Of a DNA stretch of 39,386 bases, positions 33,286 to 39,386 are shown piece by piece. Origin of the DNA: CAZILN01 sp964540005 (lineage in GTDB: Bacteria; Bacteroidota; Bacteroidia; Bacteroidales; SM23-62); the NCBI GenBank assembly GCA_964540005.1, contig CAZILN010000178.1:1-39386 (forward strand), given 5' to 3'. The notes under the pieces were generated by a model. It was not told where the DNA came from. It made no database searches and saw nothing but the letters and a program-made list of their open reading frames with translations. The stretch's first letter is position 1. Each line of letters opens with the position of its first letter. The translations under genes were made by a program, and so were the position numbers.

Positions 33286-34851
33286 TTATTTTCCTCCGTC
33301 TTTAGGTCCTAACTTGATCTGTTTTGTCATAATCCTGATTTCAGCTATCATAAGCGTGGTAAAGACAGCTGCGAAGAGCCAGAAGGTGATCTGTACAGAA
33401 GAAGTATCTATAGCAGAAACAGCCGCAAATGTTGGCATCAGGTCCTGTATCACCCAGGGCTGCCTCCCCAGTTCTGCTACTATCCATCCGCACTGCGAAG
33501 CAATATAGGCCAGGGGGATGGTCCAGATGGCCAGCTGCAGAAAGGCCCTGCGCTTCTCCAGTTTTCCGCGGACAAGGGAGATGAATACCAGGATAAAGAA
33601 TAACAGGAAGTAAAAACCCAGTCCCACCATAGCATGAAAACTGTAAAATGTCAGGGGGACATTGGGTATCAGCCAGGCAGGATCATCAATAAAGCCGTAT
33701 CCGAAGTAGCTGAAGTATTCATCCAGGAAAGTCTGATCCTGGAACTTTGCCTGCAGGCTTTCCAGTTTCAGGATGTCGTTCGATTCCTCGGCTTCCTTAT
33801 ACTCGCGCAGAATCTCGCGGGCATATTTCCCCCTTTCTATCTTTTCCTCAGCCGGCATGATCCCTCTTTCCTCGTTCCCTTCAATCAGGTCCATGATTCC
33901 CGGAACAAAAGCTTCAAACTTACCGTAAGCCAGATAGGAAAGTAAATTTGGAATTTCAATCCTGAAAGCGAAATCCCTGACATTTTCATTTTCAGGGTCC
34001 TCCTTAGATGTAGACATGATCCCTATGACCACCAGTCCGGCTCCCTCCTGTCCGTGATACAGTCCTTCAATGGCCGCAAGTTTCATCGGCTGATCATGCA
34101 CAATCTGGCGAGTGGATCCGTCACCTGAATAGATCAGAAAAAGCGTGGACATGAAACCGAAAACGACAGCTACCGTGATGCTCCTTTTCGCCAGGAGTAT
34201 TTCCCTTCTTTTGAGGATATACCAGGCACTGATCCCGATCACGAAAATGGATGCCAGGACAAACCCATTGGTTATGGTATGAAGGAATTTATTGACGGCA
34301 ACCGGAGATAGCAGCACTTCCCAGAAGTTGATCATTTCGTTTCGGGCTGTATCCGGATTAAAATGCATCCCGACAGGATGTTGCATCCAGGCGTTGGCGA
34401 CCAGTATCCACAGTGCAGACAGGTTGGCGCCTATGGCTACCAGCCAGGTAGATGCCAGGTGAAACTTTTTACCCACTTTGTTCCAACCGAAAAACATGAC
34501 TGCAATAAAGGTTGATTCCATGAAGAAGGCCATTATGCCCTCTATAGCCAGTGGCGCACCGAATATATCACCCACGAACCACGAGTAATTTGACCAGTTG
34601 GTCCCGAACTCAAATTCAAGGATGATGCCGGTAGCCACACCGATAGCGAAATTGATCCCGAAAAGGGTCATCCAGAATTTGGTAGTCTTCTTCCAGTGCT
34701 CATCGCCTGTGCGGACATACATAGTCTCCATAAAAGCAATTATGAAGCTCAGTCCGAGTGTTAATGGGACAAACAGCCAGTGATACATGGCAGTAAGGGC
34801 AAATTGCCCCCTGGACCAGTCCACCAGCGATAAATCGATACCGTCAATCAT
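33286..34851 (-). CDS. cydA: Cytochrome bd ubiquinol oxidase subunit I
   Basis: 521 residues. The heme-ligand histidine His24 lies in FALTAMYHWLFVPLTLG (equivalent to the first helix histidine of E. coli CydA), the second histidine is in FLHTITNGFVLAS, and GRQPW is at residues 462-466 in AELGRQPWVIQDLMPT. The quinol-binding loop is of the short type, with the charged insert EEKIERGKYAREILREYKEAEESND. It carries hemes b558, b595 and d, oxidises quinol and reduces oxygen without proton pumping. It follows DUF4492 by 8 bases and precedes cydB by one. Confidence 0.96.
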   Translation of the reverse strand: MIDGIDLSLVDWSRGQFALTAMYHWLFVPLTLGLSFIIAFMETMYVRTGDEHWKKTTKFWMTLFGINFAIGVATGIILEFEFGTNWSNYSWFVGDIFGAPLAIEGIMAFFMESTFIAVMFFGWNKVGKKFHLASTWLVAIGANLSALWILVANAWMQHPVGMHFNPDTARNEMINFWEVLLSPVAVNKFLHTITNGFVLASIFVIGISAWYILKRREILLAKRSITVAVVFGFMSTLFLIYSGDGSTRQIVHDQPMKLAAIEGLYHGQEGAGLVVIGIMSTSKEDPENENVRDFAFRIEIPNLLSYLAYGKFEAFVPGIMDLIEGNEERGIMPAEEKIERGKYAREILREYKEAEESNDILKLESLQAKFQDQTFLDEYFSYFGYGFIDDPAWLIPNVPLTFYSFHAMVGLGFYFLLFFILVFISLVRGKLEKRRAFLQLAIWTIPLAYIASQCGWIVAELGRQPWVIQDLMPTFAAVSAIDTSSVQITFWLFAAVFTTLMIAEIRIMTKQIKLGPKDGGK

Positions 34852-34859
34852 AATGTATG

Positions 34860-35075
34860 CTATTTAGTAAGTTGTTCAATGACATGCCGGCTTCTCTGCT
34901 CATCCGAATCAAACCTGGATCCCAGGAAATCATGGAAGAAAAAGAGCCTGAGGACAATAAAAATTATAAAGAGTTTGATCAGGATGATTATCCAGAGTCG
35001 TTTCCCGACTGAAGACAGGTTCCTGAAGCCGTCCAGGTAAAAGCTGAATATCCTTGAGAACAGATACTTCTTCAC
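34860..35075 (-). CDS. DUF4492 small membrane protein of the cyd operon
   Basis: The core reads FSRIFSFYLDGFRNLSSVGKR, then LWIIILIKLFIIFIVLRLFFF, a single helix, and a polar C-terminus; this matches DUF4492, regularly found just upstream of cydA in Bacteroidota. I start at GTG 35073-35075 (VKKYLFSRIFSFY, 71 residues) because known members begin close to the RIFSFYLDGFR motif; a TTG at 35100-35102 gives 80 residues. A TAnnTTTG box sits directly before the TTG, which would leave too little leader for that start. Function unknown; assembly or stability of the oxidase is a context guess. Confidence 0.8.
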   Translation of the reverse strand: MKKYLFSRIFSFYLDGFRNLSSVGKRLWIIILIKLFIIFIVLRLFFFHDFLGSRFDSDEQRSRHVIEQLTK

Positions 35076-35103
35076 AGATTGGTTATTGCTGGTACTTGAC
35101 AAT

Positions 35104-35111
35104 CAAATATA
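35104..35111 (-). promoter_or_regulatory. Candidate -7 box (TAnnTTTG) of the DUF4492-cydAB operon
   Basis: TATATTTG on the minus strand lies two bases before the TTG and 28 bases before the GTG of DUF4492. It matches TAnnTTTG; a -33 TTTG is not evident. Confidence 0.35.
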
Positions 35112-35450
35112 AATAATTTGAAAGCATGATACCCGATAATGTTATACAATATAAAATGCCCCTTTCATAAATATTTATGAATTAGGGTGAAACCCGGATT
35201 ATGCCTGCTGATTTCCAACTTATTTATATCCGTTTTAAAAAAATTCCTTTCAGTAAATAATACTATATCTATCACCCTCATCATTGAATACCTGAAAACT
35301 TTGAAATAGGCAGATCTGCCCGGTGATTTTATTCGTTTCAGCGGTTTTAAGTGAAACAATGACGAATATCACCACTCTCCCTCCAAGTTTTTCATTATAT
35401 ACTATACTTTTATACCAGGATTTTGTAAATTGACGTAGATTCCGGTTTTT
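35112..35450. other. AT-rich divergent intergenic region (cyd operon / sigma factor)
   Basis: No gene is supported in this stretch; the open frames here are short and low-complexity. It holds a perfect 18-bp palindrome (35164-35181) and a perfect 12-bp palindrome GGCAGATCTGCC at 35309-35320. It must contain the promoters for the minus-strand cyd operon and the plus-strand sigma gene. Confidence 0.6.
35164..35181. promoter_or_regulatory. Perfect 18-bp inverted repeat upstream of the cyd operon
   Basis: TTCATAAATATTTATGAA is fully self-complementary and lies about 53 bases upstream of the candidate -7 box. Its position and symmetry suit an operator for a dimeric regulator, possibly a redox regulator, since the operon encodes a bd oxidase. 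It does not match the FNR (TTGAT-N4-ATCAA) or Rex consensus closely, and an AT-rich palindrome can occur by chance. Confidence 0.35.
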
Positions 35451-36035
35451 ATGCATTCATACTCAAACGAGGAAATAATAGCAGGGATAAAAAACAGTGA
35501 TGACCAGATCTTCCGGTTCGTCTACAAAAACTGTTTTCCTGATATCAGAAAGCTGGTAATGAGCAACAATGGATCCGAGCAGGATGTGGAGGATCTTTTC
35601 CATGATTCCCTCCTTATCAGCTATAATAAGCTTACCCAGGCCAATCTGAAACTGCAATGCCATTTCAGGACGTACCTGTACTCAGTTGCCAGGCTCCTGT
35701 GGATGAAGGAACTGAAGCAGAGAAAGCAGAACAGCCAGGAGTATTATGATCCTGACAGGCTGGCAGGAGGAATAAAAAACAGCATAGACAAACTGGAGTC
35801 TGCAAAAATGAAGATCTATGAGACGCATTTTAAAGAATTAAGTAAGGAATGCCAGAAGGTATTGTATATGTATTTTGAGAATGCCTCCATGGAAGAGATC
35901 TGCCAGGAAATGGGTTATAAAAGCTGTCAGATTGCCAAGGACAAAAAATACAGGTGCAAGAAGAGCCTTATGACAAGAATAGCTAACAATCCGGAATATA
36001 AAAAGGTCAATGATGAAGTATACCTGGTTAGTTGA
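35451..36035 (+). CDS. ECF-type RNA polymerase sigma factor
   Basis: 194 residues. Region sigma-2 includes IFRFVYKNCFPDIRKLVMSN and DVEDLFHDSLLISYNKL (the -10 recognition helix area), with LQCHFRTYLYSVARLLWMKELK after it. Region sigma-4 is an HTH (LSKECQKVLYMYFENASMEEI, CQEMGYKSCQIAKDKKYRCKK) near the C-terminus. There are no extra domains. The following gene overlaps its end by 26 bases and encodes a one-helix membrane protein with an anti-sigma-like N-terminus, so it is probably held at the membrane until a signal frees it. Target promoters are unknown. Confidence 0.9.
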   Translation: MHSYSNEEIIAGIKNSDDQIFRFVYKNCFPDIRKLVMSNNGSEQDVEDLFHDSLLISYNKLTQANLKLQCHFRTYLYSVARLLWMKELKQRKQNSQEYYDPDRLAGGIKNSIDKLESAKMKIYETHFKELSKECQKVLYMYFENASMEEICQEMGYKSCQIAKDKKYRCKKSLMTRIANNPEYKKVNDEVYLVS

Positions 36036-36879
36036 AAAATACCTTGAAGGTGAATTATCAGGCAGGGAACTGTCCGATTTTGAGTTACTGATACTCAGGG
36101 ACCAGGAGCTGGCCCATGAAGTTGAAAGAGTAAGATCCATGCTGGAATTCAGCAGGGAACAGCATCACAGGCTTACTGCCGGCACGGAGCTAGGGGAAGA
36201 TTTCGATGACATGGAAAACATCCTGGATGAAAAGGATCTGGAGCTGGATCTGGATAACCTTAAGATAAGGAAGGTGGTCGACAGCAGTGATTATGAGAAC
36301 CTTTCCCGGAAAATACGCAGCAGCATCAGGACGGGTTCTCCGGAAATCAAGACACATCGCATCATGTCCCTGTTGAAATTCAACCTCTGGCTGACAGCGG
36401 CTTCCATAGCACTTATTCTGACTCTCAGCATCTTTTTCCTGAGCCGGGTGGCCATTAAAACCGGCTACCTTGCCCTGTACAACCAGTTTTACGAGCCCTA
36501 TTTCCCGGAGCTGAGCATGAGGGATGCAGAAGTATCGGAAATCAACTCTTACCAGCTGGGACTTAATGAATACAAGCTGGCCAACTATTCTCTTGCCCTG
36601 GACTACTTTAATACCAGCATTTCCGAGGATCCCGGTAATACATACAGCTACCTGTTCCGGGGGTGTGCCCTTATGGAACTCGGAGAATACAGGCAGGCGC
36701 TGGCATCCCTGGAAAAACTGCAACAGGATAGAACCCTGGATGATTACGGGCTCTGGTACAGTGGTTTGTGCCATCTGAGGCTTGACAACCGGGATCAGTC
36801 AAAACAGCTGTTCCGTCAGCTTGTGGAGGCTGACAGCTATTATGCTCCCAGGGCCAGGGTACTCCTTAAAAAATTATAG
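36010..36879 (+). CDS. Single-pass membrane protein with anti-sigma-like N-terminus and C-terminal TPR domain
   Basis: 289 residues. Residues 1-50 (YLEGELSGRELSDFELLILR, DQELAHEVERV) have the composition and pattern of N-terminal anti-sigma domains in Bacteroidota. An acidic linker follows (about 60-82), then a basic segment, one helix at about 122-147, and a TPR region at about 175-285 (YQLGLNEYKLANYSLALDYF, FRGCALMELGEYRQALASLE). By charge the N-terminus is cytoplasmic and the TPRs are outside. It overlaps the sigma gene by 26 bases, supporting a sigma/anti-sigma pair, although no zinc-finger motif is present. Its stop overlaps the stop of the convergent TPR-CHAT gene by six bases. Confidence 0.75.
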   Translation: MMKYTWLVEKYLEGELSGRELSDFELLILRDQELAHEVERVRSMLEFSREQHHRLTAGTELGEDFDDMENILDEKDLELDLDNLKIRKVVDSSDYENLSRKIRSSIRTGSPEIKTHRIMSLLKFNLWLTAASIALILTLSIFFLSRVAIKTGYLALYNQFYEPYFPELSMRDAEVSEINSYQLGLNEYKLANYSLALDYFNTSISEDPGNTYSYLFRGCALMELGEYRQALASLEKLQQDRTLDDYGLWYSGLCHLRLDNRDQSKQLFRQLVEADSYYAPRARVLLKKL

Positions 36880-39386
36880 CTTCTTACTGCGTATTTTTCT
36901 GCCGAACCTCACCAGGTACATACTGCTTATTACTAAAAACACTATTATGACAGTTATATACCAGCTTCTTTTTGAAGTAAAAACAGGCGAAGGATCGCCG
37001 GTGACAATATAGGCCGACCAGTAATAGGGCTCCTGCCTGATGGGGTCGGCTGCATCCAAATATCTAAGCTTGGCTTCCTGCATGGCTTTCCCTTTTGACT
37101 GCCCCTTGGACAGTTTATCGTAAAATTCTATCATCAGGTTTTTCCCTGATGTATCACCCACGGTCCATAAGCTCATTACCACATTGGGAGTGCCACTGTA
37201 ATAAAAGGCCCTGGCAAGGCTCATGATCCCCTCGCCCATCCTGACAATTCCATTACCGGTATGACAGGCGCTCAGTACTACCATCGAGGCATTAAGATCG
37301 AGGTGGTAGATCTCATGTGCATGAAGCAATCCGTCTTCCCCACCCTCAATGTTATCAGCAAAAATTAACCTTGAAAACAGGGGATTCTCATCATCAATCA
37401 AGGCATGCATGGCCAGGTGAAGTATGCCGTAATCCTTCACAGATGTTTTAAAACGGTATTCACTGGCTTCCATCCCGAAGATAGCATCTCCCCCTACAAT
37501 AGATTGAATGCCAATAATTTCATCCCTGCTTGCCATCAGGGATCCAAGTCCATCCCAGTTGCTATTACGAACAGTTGAGATGGTAGTATCATGGGATTCC
37601 TTGTTGTAATATACAGGAGCCATGGCAAGCAGCTTCTCCCTGCTTCTCTGGGGACCATCATATTGGTCCAGGTACAGAGTTGATGAATAGGAATATAAGA
37701 GGGGATGTTCCCTGATCAGGAAGGGAAAGTCCTTAAAATCCCTACCATCATCTACTTGTTCTGCCAGCAGTACGTCAAAGGGTAAATAATTCATTACTGC
37801 ATCCGGTATAATGATCAGCTGTTCGCCTTTTTGCACCCGGCAGGGTCTGATCAGCAGATCATATAAAGCTGAAGAGGCCGATTGGAACTCTTCGAAGCTG
37901 GCTTTTTCCTTGCCTGAGACCGAGCTGTTGGCGCAAAAATTCCTGACCGACTCCATTTGCCAGAAAAAGCTGCTGTCAATAGACTGTTCTATGGCAAAGA
38001 AATCATGCTTCGAGATTACGAATGTTATCAGTAAGCTGTCACTTATAAAATACTCAATCATACGGTCTTTCCATCCAAGCCCATTTTTAATGCTTGATGG
38101 ACCGGCGACCCGGGTATCATATTTCAACCGGTAATACTCAGGGTAATCCGACTCCAGAGAGGAAATGAATCCTGTTTCCTGCTCCCTCAGTGAATACAGT
38201 TCTTCATACCAGCTGGCAAGCTTAATCGAATCACGGTATTCAGATACTTCCTCCTCACTGATCATATCCATATAGGAGGATACCTGTGACCTGAAACTGC
38301 GTAATTCAGTAAGCACAGGATCAGGCACACCGCTGAATGATATGGCATCATTATCACGCACTCCCATAAGCAAGACGGTATATTTAACTCTCTCGGCCAT
38401 TTCGAAGGCGGACTCAATAAGTTTTTTCTCACCGGTCCGGCCATAAAGGGATAGCGCCAGGGATACCGCATCATTATAAGTATCTCTTTCATTTTCAGAT
38501 ATGAATATGCGGCCCTCTTCGCTCCGGGACAAATTCCTGATCCTGTCGATTGCGGGAAAGATCAACCGGTAACAATTAAGCGCAGCCCTGTAATATGCCA
38601 GGCTATCAGCCTTCTGTATGGCAAGTTTTTCCAGTACCAAGGCCTTGCCCTTGAGGATTTCTATATAGACCAGGGGATGTAGTATCCGCTGAGGTTCGGG
38701 ATTTGAAAAGACAAGTACAGGATCATAGTACTCGTCCAGCGCCTGTAATCCCTGCTGGTAATAATAGAGTGCAGAATCATATTCCCCGGTCAGGTAATAA
38801 TAGTTCCCCAGTTTCCGGTAACAATCGGCGGTTTGATAATGAAATGGCCCCAGTACCTCTTTCCTTATATTGAGAGCCTTCTCCAGGTAATCAGGACTCT
38901 CCCCGGCCCTGCCGGTTTTTCTGAGAAACATGGCATAAGATATATAATCGTAGGCCAGGGCTATGTTATCTTCACCGTAATACCAGATCCTTTCCGTGAT
39001 CAGTTCCCGGTAGTATTGTTCAGCAAGCTCATTCAATTGGAGTTTATCATAAGTAATAGCCAGGTAATAATAGGCATCCAGAATCCTGGATGGATGGAGT
39101 CCCTCTTTCTGATCCAAAAGTCGGAGATAGTAACTTAATGCTTGGTCGTAATTACCTGACACGTAATGGATATTCCCTATATTAATAGAAAGTGTAATAA
39201 AAAAAGAATGTCCGGGATCCAGTTTGTTTTCCATCAGATTCCAGGCTCTGGTATTATAATCCAGAGCATTGAAATAATTGCCTTTATTATATTCAATAAC
39301 CCCCCTGGATATATAAATTTGTCCCTGCCTTGAAATTTCATCCGGATAGTACTTTTGCAAAAACATTTCAGCAGTATCCAGGTAGC
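36874..39386 (-). CDS. TPR-CHAT caspase-like protease with C-terminal membrane anchor (5' end outside window)
   Basis: The frame stays open to the right edge, so the N-terminus is missing; at least 836 residues are present. The first ~450 residues hold TPRs (YNKGNYFNALDYNTRAWNLM, VSGNYDQALSYYLRLLDQ, LTGEYDSALYYYQQGLQAL). A CHAT domain follows with the catalytic pair: His in ILHLAMHALID (near 37410) and Cys in VVLSACHTGNG (near 37270), then GEGIMSLARAFYYSGTPNVVMSLW and YYWSAYIVTGDPSP. The end is one helix (WYITVIIVFLVISSMYLV) followed by six basic residues (RFGRKIRSKKL), which puts the C-terminus in the cytoplasm and the CHAT domain outside it. Probably an exported protease tied to the neighbouring sigma/TPR pair. 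Confidence 0.9.
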   Translation of the reverse strand, partial: YLDTAEMFLQKYYPDEISRQGQIYISRGVIEYNKGNYFNALDYNTRAWNLMENKLDPGHSFFITLSINIGNIHYVSGNYDQALSYYLRLLDQKEGLHPSRILDAYYYLAITYDKLQLNELAEQYYRELITERIWYYGEDNIALAYDYISYAMFLRKTGRAGESPDYLEKALNIRKEVLGPFHYQTADCYRKLGNYYYLTGEYDSALYYYQQGLQALDEYYDPVLVFSNPEPQRILHPLVYIEILKGKALVLEKLAIQKADSLAYYRAALNCYRLIFPAIDRIRNLSRSEEGRIFISENERDTYNDAVSLALSLYGRTGEKKLIESAFEMAERVKYTVLLMGVRDNDAISFSGVPDPVLTELRSFRSQVSSYMDMISEEEVSEYRDSIKLASWYEELYSLREQETGFISSLESDYPEYYRLKYDTRVAGPSSIKNGLGWKDRMIEYFISDSLLITFVISKHDFFAIEQSIDSSFFWQMESVRNFCANSSVSGKEKASFEEFQSASSALYDLLIRPCRVQKGEQLIIIPDAVMNYLPFDVLLAEQVDDGRDFKDFPFLIREHPLLYSYSSTLYLDQYDGPQRSREKLLAMAPVYYNKESHDTTISTVRNSNWDGLGSLMASRDEIIGIQSIVGGDAIFGMEASEYRFKTSVKDYGILHLAMHALIDDENPLFSRLIFADNIEGGEDGLLHAHEIYHLDLNASMVVLSACHTGNGIVRMGEGIMSLARAFYYSGTPNVVMSLWTVGDTSGKNLMIEFYDKLSKGQSKGKAMQEAKLRYLDAADPIRQEPYYWSAYIVTGDPSPVFTSKRSWYITVIIVFLVISSMYLVRFGRKIRSKKL

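Noticed and set aside
35309..35320. 12-bp palindrome GGCAGATCTGCC as an operator
   Set aside because: Perfect but short, and no promoter context could be tied to it; kept only as a note in the intergenic entry.

Overview
The window looks like a chromosomal segment of a Bacteroidota bacterium, probably Bacteroidales/Marinilabiliales-like. I infer this from family content, not from any database search: a parA-parB-DUF5683-LysM transglycosylase run, a DUF4492-cydA-cydB operon, a PorV/PorQ-family outer-membrane protein, a type IX secretion (T9SS) C-terminal tail in a decayed gene, a CarboxypepD_reg TonB receptor, DUF5916 and BNR-repeat exported proteins, and promoter-like TAnnTTTG boxes. No rRNA, tRNA, CRISPR array, insertion sequence or prophage was seen.

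Layout. 1-3.9 kb: envelope-glycan genes (methyltransferase C-terminus, flippase-like LPG_synthase_TM protein, DPM-type GT2, PMT-type membrane glycosyltransferase). 4-7.2 kb: an exported HEFSH metalloprotease-like protein, then a decayed T9SS cargo gene with Ig-like repeats, a CUB domain and a T9SS tail, broken by an 8-bp tandem duplication and a deletion. 7.3-14.7 kb, minus strand: DUF5916 barrel protein, BNR-repeat protein, TonB-dependent receptor. 14.8-16.7 kb: a glycoside hydrolase family 2 pseudogene with two 1-nt indels and two deletions that appear to have removed both catalytic glutamates. 16.7-25.1 kb, minus strand: ParA, ParB, DUF5683, LysM lytic transglycosylase, two SGNH hydrolase-like proteins and an MBOAT O-acyltransferase, closely spaced. 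25.4-29.7 kb: diacylglycerol-kinase-like protein, glutaminyl cyclotransferase lipoprotein, small HAD phosphatase, cysteine synthase and serine acetyltransferase. 29.8-32 kb: PorV/PorQ-family protein, divergent from overlapping pssA-purS. 32-35.1 kb, minus strand: cytochrome bd operon (DUF4492, cydA, cydB), followed by an unlisted 42-codon single-TM ORF. 35.4-39.4 kb: ECF sigma factor, a translationally overlapping single-TM TPR protein that looks like an anti-sigma factor, and, convergent with overlapping stops, a TPR-CHAT caspase-like protein with a C-terminal membrane anchor (5' end outside the window).

How they work together. ParAB, the transglycosylase and the MBOAT/SGNH set suggest coupling of chromosome segregation to cell-wall turnover and acetylation. 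CysE and CysK form the two-step cysteine pathway. CydAB gives high-affinity oxygen respiration. The most intriguing unit is the sigma / TPR-TM / TPR-CHAT module: predicted topology puts both TPR regions and the CHAT protease domain outside the cytoplasm, which suggests a CHAT protease acting on a membrane anti-sigma factor. This is a hypothesis, analogous to the logic of the TPR-CHAT/CASP-sigma circuit of type III-E CRISPR, but with no CRISPR here.
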